Source of the DNA: Streptomyces sp. CB02923
GTDB taxonomy: Bacteria > Actinomycetota > Actinomycetes > Streptomycetales > Streptomycetaceae
Direction of reading: 5' to 3'
Assembly: GCF_001905005.1 (NCBI RefSeq)
Contig: NZ_LWKZ01000012.1
Coordinates: 1,288,817-1,352,816, forward strand
DNA: 64,000 nt
The position numbers and the translations under genes were made by a program. Positions 16,723 to 25,219 of the stretch are shown here, piece by piece. Within the stretch, counting starts at the first letter, position 1. Each line of letters begins with the position of its first letter. Under the pieces are notes generated by a model, which did not search any database, was not told where the DNA came from, and saw nothing but the letters and a program-made list of their open reading frames with translations.

Positions 16723-17646
16723 CTACGTGTCGCACTCCAGCTCCGTACGGCACAGTGCGCAGCGGGCCCGCAGCCGGCCGCGTACCGGAACGCGGATGCG
16801 CTGGTGGCACGTCGGGCAGGGGAACGACACGCGCAGCGGCGCGCTCCCCTCGAAGGCGTAGCCGTCGGCCGGTGCGGGGCCGCCGGGCCGTCCGGACCGG
16901 CGCGGGCCCTGGGCCGTGCGCCGGTCCTTGGCGTAGCGGCGGCGGCCCGACCAGCCGGCCGCGGCCAGCGGCGGCTGCTGCGCGTCGCGGCGGGCCAGCG
17001 CCAGGCCCGCCTTGTACGCGTCGTACGCCTGCGGGCTGGTGAACCATGGCGCCGGGTCCTCACCGAAGAGCAGCGCGCGCTTGGCGAGGACGTAACCGAA
17101 CTCCTCCGGGGTCAGATAGCCCAGCTTCTGCGAGAACGGGCCGTGTTCGCGGTACGCGTCCAGCAGCAGCCAGCCCGCGCCCAGGTAGGCGGTGGCGGTG
17201 TCGGTGAGGATCTCGTTGTCGCGGGTGCCGGGGAAGGACAGGCCGAGGCGGTGCAGGTAGACGTGCATCACCTCGTGGGCGAGGGCGGCACCGACGTCCC
17301 GGCGGTGGGACTTGAAGCGGGTGTTCAGCTCGACGAAGTACTCGGGGCCCGCGGTCAGTTCGACGTTGGCCGCGAGGTGCATGTCGCGGAAGGCGACGAT
17401 GACCCGGGCGTCGGGCAGGCGCAGGTGTTGCACCATGGCGCGGGCCACCCGCTGCGCGCCCGCGTACAGCTCCTCCCCGTCGTCGAAGGCGACTTCGGCG
17501 GGCAGCACGCTGACCTCGAAGGTCCGTACCGTGTCGTACGACAGGCGCTTGTAGAGCGCGGTGACGGCCGCGCGCACCGTGTCCAGGTGCGGATAGCCGT
17601 GCTCGATGTCACCGCCGGAACTGCCCGGACTTCCCGTCGCCGCCAC
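16723..17646 (-). CDS. HExxHxxxH metallopeptidase-like protein with C-terminal zinc ribbon (307 aa)
   Basis: The core motif HEVMHVYLH is an HExxHxxxH zinc site, followed by NEILTDTATAYLGAG, where the downstream acidic residues may complete the site. The C-terminal ~35 residues carry CPTC...CALC, a zinc-ribbon-like four-Cys knuckle. No signal peptide or transmembrane helix is seen, so it is probably cytosolic. I choose the GTG at 17646: there is no clear ribosome site, but TACAGT (minus strand, 17653-17658) lies 6 nt upstream, the spacing of a leaderless Streptomyces transcript. Longer upstream starts give low-complexity Arg-rich sequence and are rejected. The substrate is unknown; SprT/ImmA-type roles are possible. 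Confidence 0.65.
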   Translation of the reverse strand: MAATGSPGSSGGDIEHGYPHLDTVRAAVTALYKRLSYDTVRTFEVSVLPAEVAFDDGEELYAGAQRVARAMVQHLRLPDARVIVAFRDMHLAANVELTAGPEYFVELNTRFKSHRRDVGAALAHEVMHVYLHRLGLSFPGTRDNEILTDTATAYLGAGWLLLDAYREHGPFSQKLGYLTPEEFGYVLAKRALLFGEDPAPWFTSPQAYDAYKAGLALARRDAQQPPLAAAGWSGRRRYAKDRRTAQGPRRSGRPGGPAPADGYAFEGSAPLRVSFPCPTCHQRIRVPVRGRLRARCALCRTELECDT

Positions 17647-17730
17647 CCGACCACTGTACGTCTCGCCGGGAAGGTCCGGTATGGGGTGTACGCGTCGTGG
17701 GTAGAACAGGAGTTGGCCGGATGTACACCC

Positions 17731-17760
17731 TTGCCACTGTGATCGCCGACTCCACATAAT
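17731..17760 (+). promoter_or_regulatory. Candidate promoter of the trypsin gene
   Basis: TTGCCA (17731-17736), an 18-bp spacer and CATAAT (17755-17760) approximate a housekeeping sigma promoter. The implied leader is about 145 nt before the TTG start. Confidence 0.4.
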
Positions 17761-17912
17761 CCAAGGGCGCTTTGCGGGCTCACCCCCCACTGGGTCCGGA
17801 CGCCTTACGGCGTGCTGCCGACTTTCACGCACGTTCTTACGGCGGTCCTTTCCGGTTCTCACATTGGCATGGGCCTGACATTGACGTGCAACCCCCCACG
17901 AAAGGAAGCCCG

Positions 17913-18725
17913 TTGCGAAGCCACCTGAAGCACCTGAAGAGAGCCGCTGCCGCCGGCGCCGTCGCCCTCGCCGCCGCCAGCCTCCAGCCCGCCGCCGCCA
18001 ACGCCGCGCCCGCCCCCACACCGCAGCCCGACGGCATCCACACCAAGATCGTCGGCGGCACCAAGGCGAGCCAGGGCGAATTCCCCTTCATGGTCCGGCT
18101 GTCGATGGGCTGCGGCGGCGCCCTCTACGCCAAGGACGTCGTGCTCACCGCCGCCCACTGCGTGGACGGCAGCGGCCCCGACACCTCCATCACGGCCACC
18201 GCGGGTGTGGTCGACCTGCAGGACTCCAAGGCCGTCAGCGTCAAGTCCACCGAGGTCCTCCAGGCCCCCGGCTACAACGGCAAGGGCAAGGACTGGGCGC
18301 TGATCAAGCTCGCCAAGCCCATCGACCTGCCCACCCTGAAGATCGCCACGGACGACAAGCTCACCAACGGCGACTTCGACATAGCCGGCTGGGGCGCCGA
18401 CAAGGAGGGCGGCCAGCAGCAGCGCTACCTCCTCAAGGCCAAGGTGCCCTTCGTCGACGACGCCACCTGCAAGAAGGCCTACGGCGACCAGCTCACCCCC
18501 GGCGAGGAGATCTGCGCCGGCAAGCTGGACACGGGTGGCACCGACACCTGCCAGGGCGACTCCGGCGGCCCGATGTTCCGCAAGGACGACGCCGGCCAGT
18601 GGCTCCAGGTCGGCATCGTCAGCTGGGGCGAGGGCTGCGCCCGGCCCGGCAAGCCCGGTGTCTACACCGAGGTGAGCACCTTCGCCGCGGACATCAAGAA
18701 GGCGGCCGACGGCCTGGCCGGCTGA
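17913..18725 (+). CDS. sprT: Secreted trypsin-like serine protease (S1 family, S. griseus trypsin type)
   Basis: This is a secreted endoprotease cleaving after Lys/Arg. The TTG start has AAAGGAAG a few nt upstream (the window also opens in frame at 17772, without a ribosome site). A signal peptide (basic RSHLKHLKR, then an Ala-rich core, to about residue 34) is followed by a short propeptide and the mature N-terminus IVGGTKASQGEFPFMV. The catalytic triad is visible: His in LTAAHC, Asp in GKDWALIKL, Ser in GDSGGP. The trypsin-specificity Asp six residues before the Ser is present (DTCQGDSGGP). The mature sequence is very close to Streptomyces griseus trypsin as I remember it (FMVRLSMGCGGALYA, QQRYLLKA, CARPG). 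It is transcribed divergently from the metallopeptidase-like gene and ends before a strong hairpin. Confidence 0.93.
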   Translation: MRSHLKHLKRAAAAGAVALAAASLQPAAANAAPAPTPQPDGIHTKIVGGTKASQGEFPFMVRLSMGCGGALYAKDVVLTAAHCVDGSGPDTSITATAGVVDLQDSKAVSVKSTEVLQAPGYNGKGKDWALIKLAKPIDLPTLKIATDDKLTNGDFDIAGWGADKEGGQQQRYLLKAKVPFVDDATCKKAYGDQLTPGEEICAGKLDTGGTDTCQGDSGGPMFRKDDAGQWLQVGIVSWGEGCARPGKPGVYTEVSTFAADIKKAADGLAG

Positions 18726-18745
18726 CGCCACCACCCAGCGCGCAT

Positions 18746-18783
18746 GACCGCGCCCCGGCGCCCGGCGGCACCGGGGCGCGGTC
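18746..18783 (+). terminator. Terminator after sprT
   Basis: A 13-bp stem, gaccgcgccccgg paired with ccggggcgcggtc, with a 12-nt loop starts about 20 bp after the protease stop codon. Confidence 0.75.
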
Positions 18784-18931
18784 GCGCACGCCGGGGCGCG
18801 GTATGCGCGCGCACCAGTCCCAGGTCGTACCGGAGCAGGATGCCGCTCGTCCTTTCGGCCGGGGGCCGCGGCACGACGCATGGCCGGACGGCCGATACCC
18901 GCCCGCACGTCCCCTCCCTAGCGTGGGGCGC

Positions 18932-19219
18932 GTGACCACTGAGCCCCACCCCCGCTGCCGCCACCCCGGCCCCCACCGCACACCGCACCTTCCGGACCGC
19001 GCACCGCACCTTCCGGACCCCGGCCTCGCCCGTCCCGGCGACCACCGGGCGACCGCGGTGGCCGCCCTGCTGCTGGCCGCCTCCGCCGCGACCGTCACCT
19101 GGCTGCTGCTCGGCCGCGGCCACGGCGCCTACTCCACCACCCCGACGGCTCCCACCGCCTGCTGCACCACCCCGCACCACACCGGCCACCCCGGCGACGG
19201 GCGGCCGGCCTGGCCGTGA
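18932..19219 (+). CDS. Small predicted membrane protein (95 aa), hypothetical
   Basis: The protein has a His/Pro-rich N-terminus with a duplicated PHLPD motif, one hydrophobic helix (TAVAALLLAASAATVTWLLLG) and a short Thr/His/Pro-rich tail containing adjacent Cys. The GTG start is supported by TAGCGT (18919-18924) 7 nt upstream, the -10 spacing of a leaderless mRNA, rather than by a ribosome site. I recognise no family. Codon use is compatible with coding, but the protein is low complexity and could be spurious. Confidence 0.4.
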   Translation: MTTEPHPRCRHPGPHRTPHLPDRAPHLPDPGLARPGDHRATAVAALLLAASAATVTWLLLGRGHGAYSTTPTAPTACCTTPHHTGHPGDGRPAWP

Positions 19220-19254
19220 CGCCCCGGTCAGCGGTTGCGGGGCGCGATCACCGC

Positions 19255-19368
19255 AGGTCAGATGGAAGGCAGCGGGTCAGTTGGAAGGCGCCGGGTCTGC
19301 TGGAAGGCAGCGGATCAGCCGGATGGCAGTGGGTCTGCTGGAAGGCAGCGGATCAGCCGGAAGGCGGC
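19255..19368. repeat. Six tandem 19-bp repeats upstream of the two-component genes
   Basis: Six contiguous imperfect 19-bp units, of which the third and fifth are identical (gggtctgctggaaggcagc). They lie in the 305-bp gap 19220-19524, otherwise without a gene. There are no spacers, so this is a minisatellite, not CRISPR. The 150 bp between the array and the response-regulator start show no obvious promoter. Confidence 0.9.
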
Positions 19369-19524
19369 AGGAGGGGGCCGGGAGCCGGAGGGTGTCCGAC
19401 CCCGGCCGGCCGGGACCCCGGCCCGAAGGGACCCCGGCCGGTTGGGCGCGCCCGGGTCCGCTGCCGAGCAGGGAGCGCGGCGCAGGTGCACTGAAACGCG
19501 GCGTACGGACAGGGCGAGGGACAC

Positions 19525-20223
19525 ATGGCGATCAGCGTGGTCATCGCGGACGACCAGGAAATGGTCCGGATGGGCTTCCGGATGATCCTGGAGAGCCAGC
19601 CGGACATCAAGGTCCTCGCCGACGTCGTGGACGGCGCGGCGGCCCTGTCCGCGGTGGAGCGGCTGCGCCCCGACGTCCTGCTGCTCGACATCCGGATGCC
19701 CAAGGTGGACGGCCTGGAGGTCACCCGCCGGCTCGCCGAGCGCTCACCCGGCCACCCCGACCACGAGCACAAGCCGCGCATCGTCATCGTCACCACCTTC
19801 GACCTGGACGCCTATGTGCACGCCGCGCTGCACGGCGGCGCCTCCGGCTTCCTGCTCAAGGACGCCAGCCCCGCCATGCTCGTGGAGGCCGTACGCGCCG
19901 CCGCCGTCGGCGACGCCCTGGTCTCGCCCGCGATCACCGTACGGCTGCTGCGCGAACTGGCCCCCGCGGCGGCCGGCGGCGCCGCCCGCAGCCTGACCGA
20001 GCCGCTGACCGACCGCGAACAGGACGTCGTACGGGCCCTCGCGCGCGGCCGGACCAACGCCGAGATCGCCGCCGAACTCTACGTCTCGCTGTCCACCGTC
20101 AAAACCCACCTCGCCAACGTCCAGGCCAAACTGGACGCCCGCAACCGGGTCGAGATCGCCGCCTGGGTCTGGGAGAGCGGTCTCGCCACGGGCGCCACCG
20201 GTGGCGGCCCGGCCCTGCCGTGA
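19525..20223 (+). CDS. NarL/FixJ-family response regulator
   Basis: The N-terminal receiver domain (residues 3-125) has the acidic pair DD after VVIA, the phospho-acceptor Asp in DVLLLDIRMP, Thr in VTTF and Lys in FLLKD. The C-terminal LuxR-type HTH (about 160-222) includes LTDREQDVVRALARG, NAEIAAELYVS and STVKTHLANVQAKL. The ATG has a GAGGG-type ribosome site about 6 nt upstream. The downstream histidine kinase overlaps by GTGA, so the two form a coupled pair. The regulon is unknown. The GH101 glycosidase downstream is same-strand but separated by a repeat array, so a regulatory link is only possible. Confidence 0.9.
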   Translation: MAISVVIADDQEMVRMGFRMILESQPDIKVLADVVDGAAALSAVERLRPDVLLLDIRMPKVDGLEVTRRLAERSPGHPDHEHKPRIVIVTTFDLDAYVHAALHGGASGFLLKDASPAMLVEAVRAAAVGDALVSPAITVRLLRELAPAAAGGAARSLTEPLTDREQDVVRALARGRTNAEIAAELYVSLSTVKTHLANVQAKLDARNRVEIAAWVWESGLATGATGGGPALP

Positions 20224-21416
20224 GCCCGATGTCCGGGTGGGCGCGCGCACACCCGCGTAGAGCCACCGCCGCCAAAACCGCCCTCGCCGCGGTCCTGCTC
20301 TTCCTCGTCGGCTTCGAGACCGTCGCGCTGGCCCGCCAGCCCACCCGCCCGCACGCGACCGTCGTCGCCACCGCCGTCGTCGTCTGCCTGTGCGCCGTGC
20401 CCAGCGCGCGGATCCCGCAGAAGGTCCGCGCCTGGACCGCCGCGTCCGTCTCCCTCGCCGCCTCGGTGATCCTGATCGCCGGGCAGCACGCCCTGGAGGT
20501 GTGGGGCCTCGGCGAAGGCATCGCCCTGCTGGTCCTGCTCACGGGCGTGGTGCACCGCGCCCCCGGCCGCACCGCCGCGGTCCTCGGACCCATGCTGGGC
20601 CTGGCCTGCGTCCTCGCCCCGATGCGCGACATCCGGCTGGGCCTGTACACCGTCGTCTACGGCGTGCTGACCGTCGTCGTCAGCGCCTACTCGATGATCC
20701 TGCGCTGGCAGGACGCCCAGCGGATGCGGGACCTGGCCGCCGTACGGTCCGCCGAACGCCTGGAACTCGCGCGTGAACTGCACGACTTGGTGGCCCACCA
20801 CGTCACCGGCATCGTCGTCCAGGCCCGCGCCGCCCGCTTCACCTCCCTCAGCGGCCCCCAGGCGGGCGCCGCCTTCGAACGGATCGAGACCTCCGGCGGC
20901 GAGGCGCTGAGCGCGATGCGCCGCCTGGTCCGGGTCCTGCGCGAGGGCGCCGCCCGCAACCGGCCGCTCGCCGGACTCGCCGACGTACGCACCCTCACCG
21001 AGACCTACGCCCGCACCGGACCGCCCGTCGCCCTGCACATCGACGAGGGCCTCGACGAGGAGGTCCCCGCCGAGGTCGCGGCGGCCGTCCACCGCATCGT
21101 CCGCGAGGCCCTCACCAACATCCGCAAGCACGCCGCGGACGCCACCGCCGTCCGTATCGCGCTCCGCGCCGTACCGTCCGGCCTCGAACTGCGCGTCGCC
21201 GACGACGGCGGACACCCCGCCCGCCTCTCCGAACAGGCCCGCGGCGGCGGCTTCGGCCTCGCCGGACTGACCGAACGGGCCGCGGCGCTGGGCGGCCGCC
21301 TGACCGCGGGCCCTGCCCCGGAGGGCGGCTGGGAGGTGCGCGCCGTGCTGCCGCTGGGGGCGGGCGAGGAGGGGACGCCCGGCCCGTACGGGCCGTATGG
21401 TCCGGGCGAGGACTAG
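20220..21416 (+). CDS. Sensor histidine kinase (HisKA_3 type, membrane)
   Basis: The cognate kinase of the preceding NarL-type regulator. It has several N-terminal membrane helices (about residues 20-155), then the HisKA_3 phosphorylation motif ELARELHDLVAHHVTG and a C-terminal HATPase domain with an N-box (REALTNIRKHA), D/G motif (VADDGG) and G-rich motif (GGGFGLAGLTERA). I take the GTG at 20220, whose GTGA overlaps the regulator stop; the ATG at 20229 is an alternative. The frame is open back to 19281 through the regulator gene, but that part is out of frame with real coding and is rejected. The signal is unknown; there is no large extracellular loop, so it may sense the membrane. Confidence 0.88.
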   Translation: MSPMSGWARAHPRRATAAKTALAAVLLFLVGFETVALARQPTRPHATVVATAVVVCLCAVPSARIPQKVRAWTAASVSLAASVILIAGQHALEVWGLGEGIALLVLLTGVVHRAPGRTAAVLGPMLGLACVLAPMRDIRLGLYTVVYGVLTVVVSAYSMILRWQDAQRMRDLAAVRSAERLELARELHDLVAHHVTGIVVQARAARFTSLSGPQAGAAFERIETSGGEALSAMRRLVRVLREGAARNRPLAGLADVRTLTETYARTGPPVALHIDEGLDEEVPAEVAAAVHRIVREALTNIRKHAADATAVRIALRAVPSGLELRVADDGGHPARLSEQARGGGFGLAGLTERAAALGGRLTAGPAPEGGWEVRAVLPLGAGEEGTPGPYGPYGPGED

Positions 21417-21473
21417 TCCGGCTGGTCTGGCGGGCCGTCCGGGGACGAGTCCGTCTGACCTGGCTGTCCGTGC

Positions 21474-21671
21474 GAGCCGCCCCGGTGGGTCGTGCGAGCC
21501 GTCTCAATGTGCCGTGCGAGCCATTCCGGTGGGTCGCACGAGCTGCCCCGGCAGGCCGAACGAGCCGTCTCAATGTGCCGTGCGAGCCATTCCGGTGGGC
21601 CGCGCGAGCCGCCCCAGCAGACCACGCGAGCCGTCCCGGCGAGCCGTACGAGCCGCCCCGGCCGTACACGG
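21474..21671. repeat. Nine tandem 22-bp repeats downstream of the histidine kinase
   Basis: There are nine contiguous units of exactly 22 bp beginning gagc(c/t). A 66-bp higher-order period is visible: gagccgtctcaatgtgccgt recurs at 21496 and 21562. This fills most of the 377-bp gap 21417-21793, where I see no gene; the open frames across it are translations of the repeat. There are no unique spacers. Confidence 0.9.
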
Positions 21672-21793
21672 CCTCCTCCACCCCGGCCCGTTAGTCCAAC
21701 ACCTCCCGCCCCTTTGTCCATGGGCGCGCCCGCCGCGCACCGAGCACCCTGTCCCGCGACGGACAGTGCCGGCGCGAAGGACGGAGAGCGCAC

Positions 21794-24700
21794 GTGAACG
21801 GACCGAGAGACGCGGAGGAACCGGCGGGGGCGGGGGAAACGGCCGGGGCGGGGGAAACGGCGGGCGCCGGAGGAACGACTGGTGCCGGGAAACCAGCCGG
21901 TGCCGGGAAACCAGCCCGTGCCGGGAAACCAGCCGATGCCGGAGAGCCGACCGGCGTGGAGCGTGCCCCCAGCCGCAGGAAGATCGTCGTCGGTGCCACG
22001 CTCGCCGGGATCACCGGCGCCCTCCCGCTCGGCGGCGGCAGCGCGTACGCCGACAGCAGCCGAATCGGCGGTATCGGTATCGGCACCGGCGCCGCCACCG
22101 ACCCGTATCCGAGGCCCCGGGCAGGTGAGGCGGTGCTGCGGTCCGACGCCCTGGAACTCCGTGTCGACACCGCCTTTCCCCGCGTCCTCTCCTACACCGA
22201 CCGGGGCACCGGCGCCGTCCTGCACGGCCAACCCGACCCGGTCACCCAGGTCCTCGTCGACGGCACCGCCCGCACGCCCCGCGTCACCTCCCGCCCCGTC
22301 GCCGACCGCATCACGTACACCCTCGCCTTCGACGGCGGCACCGAGATCGACGCCGAGATCGCCGTCCGCGACTGGCGCGTCGACTGGCGCGTCACCAGGA
22401 TCGCCGACACCCCGGCCCTCCGCGTGGGAACCCTCCAGATCCCCGGACTCGCCCTGCTGAGCGTCCGCAGCGACCAGCCGGGCGCCGCCCTGCTCGCCGC
22501 CCGCATCGACCTGGACAAGGCCAAGAGCGGCGACACCCTCGTCCAGATCACCCCGGCGACCCCCGTGGACGCCTCGCCCACCGGATGCGCGTACGCGGTC
22601 GCCGCGACCGGCCGGCTGGCCGCCGCCATCGAGACCAACACCGTGTACGACAAGCCCGCCGGGGCCACCACCTGGGAGAACGGGCGACTGTGGCGGCAGA
22701 CCACCACGAGCGGCGGCCACCGCTTCGCGCGCCTCGGCTGCGGCCAGTGGACCCACCGCGCGGCCACCGCGCCCCTGGACGACACCGAGCCCCTGCCGTA
22801 CGCCACCGTCATCCTCACCCGCGACCGCAACGGCGACGGCACCGCCGACTGGCAGGACGCCGCCATCGCGCTGCGCGACATCATGGTCAGCCCGCTGGGC
22901 GCCGAGGAACAGCACCTGCGCGTCGTCGCCCACATCCCCTTCAACTTCGCCAGTCAGGCCACCCACCCCTTCCTGGCCACCCTCGACAACGTCAAGCGGA
23001 TCGCGCTCGCCACCGATGGGCTGCGGCAGTTCACCCTCCTGAAGGGCTACCAGTCCGAGGGTCACGACTCCGCCCACCCCGACTACGGCGGCAACTACAA
23101 CGAACGCGCCGGCGGCCTCGCAGACCTCAACACCCTGCTGCGCGCCGGAAAGACCTGGAACAGCGACTTCGCCGTCCACGTCAACGCCACCGAGTCCTAC
23201 CCCGTCGCCCACGCCTTCTCCGAGACCCTCGTCGACAGACGCGACGAACAGTGGGACTGGCTCGACCAGTCCTACCGCATCGACGCCCGCCGCGACCTGG
23301 TCTCCGGCGACATCGCCCACCGCTTCCGGCGACTGCGCGAGGAGACCGACCCGGCCCTGAACACCCTCTACATCGACGTCTTCCGCGAATCCGGCTGGAA
23401 CTCCGACCGCCTCCAGCGCCACCTGCGCGCCCAGGGCTGGCAGGTGACCACCGAATGGGGCCACGGCCTGGAACGCTCCGCCCTCTGGTCGCACTGGGCC
23501 AACGAGACCGACTACGGCGGCGACACCTCCCGCGGCATCAACTCCCGGCTCATCCGCTTCGTCCGCAACCACCAGAAGGACGTGTTCGCGGACAAGTGGC
23601 CGACGCTGCTGGGCGGCGCCCGGATGGGCAACTTCGAGGGCTGGGTCGGCAAGACCGACTGGCACGCCTTCCACCGGATCGTCTGGGCCGACGCGCTGCC
23701 CGCCAAATACCTCCAGGCGTACCCGATCCGCACCTGGCGCGACCACGAGATCACCTTCGAGGGGCCGACCGCCACCTCCGTCACGGACACCGGCGGCACC
23801 CGCCGCATCACCACCGACGGACGGCTGGTGTACGACGGTGGCACCTACCTGCTGCCCTGGGAGCCACGCCGGGCCACCGACCCCGAGAAGCTCTACCACT
23901 ACCACCCCAGGGGCGGCACGACCACCTGGACGCTGCCGCGCGGCTGGTCCGGCTCCCGCAGCGTGTACGCCTACCGGCTCACCGACCAGGGCCGGAGCCG
24001 GCCGCAGCGGCTGACCGTACGCGGCGGGAAGGTCACCGTCACCGCCGCGGCCGGACAGCCGTACGTCCTCTACCGCCGCCCCGCCCCGGCCCAGGGCGGC
24101 CGCGGCTGGGGCCAGGGGAGCGGCGGGCGCGGCCGGAGCGGGCCCGGCTGGGGCGAGGGCACGCCGCTCGCCGACCCCGGCTTCCACTCCGGCACCCTCG
24201 ACGCCTGGCAGGTCACCGGCCCCGCCACCGTCGAGCCGAGCGCACTCGGCGACTACGAACTGGTCGTCGGCGCGGGCGGCGCGGCAGCCGTCACCCAGCG
24301 GCTCGCCCGCCTCGCGCCCGGCACCTACGCGGCCTCCGTGCAGGTCGAGGTCGGCGCCCGGCCGGGGGAGCGGCGCCGGGCCGCGCTGGAAGTACGCACC
24401 GGCGACGGCGTCACGGCCGCCAACTGGACCGAAACGTCCACCGCCGGGAACTTCGTCGCCGCCGACCGCAAGCACGGCACCCGCTTCCAACGGATGTTCA
24501 CCCCCTTCACCGTCCCCGAGGGCGGCGGTCCCGCCACCCTCACCCTCCGCACCGCGGCGGGTACTCCTCGTGTTCGCTTCGACAACGTGCGGATCGTTCC
24601 CACGGTTCCCGCACACCGGCCGGGAACCGTCGCGTTCGAGGACTTCGAGCACGTACCGCAGGGCTGGGGCGTATTCGTCAAGGGCGACGCGGGCCAGGTC

Positions 24701-25120
24701 ACCGACCCGCGCACGCACATCGCGCAGCGGCACGCGCCGTTCACCCAGCGCGGCTGGAACGGCAAGGCCGTCGACGACGTCATCGACGGCGGCCAGTCCC
24801 TGAAGTCCCGCGGCGAGAACGCGGGCCTGGTCTACCGCACGGTGCCGCACACCGTGCGCTTCGTCCCCGGACACCGCTACCGGATCAGCTTCCGCTACGA
24901 GAACGAGAAGGCCGGCCAGTACGCCTGGATCACGGCCGCCGACGAACCGGCCGCCCGCGAACTGAGCCGCACCCCGCTGCCCGTCGCCACGCAGCCCGCC
25001 ACGCACACCTACGAGTTCACCGCCCCGGAGCGCGGCGAGGCGTGGGTGGGGCTGCGGAAGACGGGCGGCGACGGAAAGGCGGAGTTCGTCCTGGACGCGT
25101 TCGAGGTACGGGAGGTCTGA
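21794..25120 (+). CDS. GH101-type endo-alpha-N-acetylgalactosaminidase, Tat-exported, with hexapeptide-repeat N-terminal extension
   Basis: GH101 enzymes release core-1 O-glycans (Gal-beta1,3-GalNAc) from Ser/Thr. The catalytic barrel spans about residues 370-680. Family-like motifs include LKGYQSEGHDSAHPDYGG, NERAGGLADLNTLL, LYIDVF (candidate nucleophile D528) and TTEWGHG (candidate acid/base E554); the residue roles are inferred by family analogy. Two C-terminal beta-sandwich, carbohydrate-binding-like domains follow (about 795-935 and 940-1108). Export is by a Tat signal (SRRKIVVG, twin Arg 61-62, then a hydrophobic stretch to ...AYA). Unusually the signal is preceded by ~58 residues including eight hexapeptide repeats of the type GKPAGA. 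The GTG start follows an AAGGACGGAGAG ribosome site. It is convergent with the GH35 gene. Confidence 0.82.
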   Translation: MNGPRDAEEPAGAGETAGAGETAGAGGTTGAGKPAGAGKPARAGKPADAGEPTGVERAPSRRKIVVGATLAGITGALPLGGGSAYADSSRIGGIGIGTGAATDPYPRPRAGEAVLRSDALELRVDTAFPRVLSYTDRGTGAVLHGQPDPVTQVLVDGTARTPRVTSRPVADRITYTLAFDGGTEIDAEIAVRDWRVDWRVTRIADTPALRVGTLQIPGLALLSVRSDQPGAALLAARIDLDKAKSGDTLVQITPATPVDASPTGCAYAVAATGRLAAAIETNTVYDKPAGATTWENGRLWRQTTTSGGHRFARLGCGQWTHRAATAPLDDTEPLPYATVILTRDRNGDGTADWQDAAIALRDIMVSPLGAEEQHLRVVAHIPFNFASQATHPFLATLDNVKRIALATDGLRQFTLLKGYQSEGHDSAHPDYGGNYNERAGGLADLNTLLRAGKTWNSDFAVHVNATESYPVAHAFSETLVDRRDEQWDWLDQSYRIDARRDLVSGDIAHRFRRLREETDPALNTLYIDVFRESGWNSDRLQRHLRAQGWQVTTEWGHGLERSALWSHWANETDYGGDTSRGINSRLIRFVRNHQKDVFADKWPTLLGGARMGNFEGWVGKTDWHAFHRIVWADALPAKYLQAYPIRTWRDHEITFEGPTATSVTDTGGTRRITTDGRLVYDGGTYLLPWEPRRATDPEKLYHYHPRGGTTTWTLPRGWSGSRSVYAYRLTDQGRSRPQRLTVRGGKVTVTAAAGQPYVLYRRPAPAQGGRGWGQGSGGRGRSGPGWGEGTPLADPGFHSGTLDAWQVTGPATVEPSALGDYELVVGAGGAAAVTQRLARLAPGTYAASVQVEVGARPGERRRAALEVRTGDGVTAANWTETSTAGNFVAADRKHGTRFQRMFTPFTVPEGGGPATLTLRTAAGTPRVRFDNVRIVPTVPAHRPGTVAFEDFEHVPQGWGVFVKGDAGQVTDPRTHIAQRHAPFTQRGWNGKAVDDVIDGGQSLKSRGENAGLVYRTVPHTVRFVPGHRYRISFRYENEKAGQYAWITAADEPAARELSRTPLPVATQPATHTYEFTAPERGEAWVGLRKTGGDGKAEFVLDAFEVREV
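21812..21955 (+). repeat. Eight in-frame 18-bp repeats (hexapeptide repeats) at the 5' end of the GH101 gene
   Basis: 18-bp units begin at 21812, 21830, 21848, 21866, 21884, 21902, 21920 and 21938. They encode GEPAGA, GETAGA (x2), GGTTGA, GKPAGA, GKPARA, GKPADA and GEPTGV. Because 18 is divisible by 3, copy-number change would keep the frame. Confidence 0.9.
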
Positions 25121-25219
25121 CGTGTCAGCGCATCAGAGAGGTGCGTGAGAGAGCCCGACGCGTCACGGCACCCAGAGAAGTATGTGAGTGAGCCGGACGC
25201 GTCAGGGCACCAGACCGGG
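25119..25219. repeat. Degenerate 38-39-bp repeats between GH101 and GH35
   Basis: Units starting gacg(t/c)gtcagcg/gacgcgtcacgg at 25119, 25157 and 25196 share the pattern gacgcgtca-ggcacc-aga...gtgag. The third unit contains the stop codon of the GH35 gene, so its 3' end appears duplicated into the intergenic space. Confidence 0.55.

Noticed and set aside
19281..20219. N-terminal extension of the histidine kinase frame through the response regulator
   Set aside because: The regulator frame is clearly the coding one (receiver and LuxR motifs); the kinase frame there is Arg-rich noise, and GTG 20220 gives a normal coupled start.
21474..21671. CRISPR-like regular repeats
   Set aside because: The 22-bp units are directly contiguous with no unique spacers and no cas genes are nearby; this is a minisatellite.
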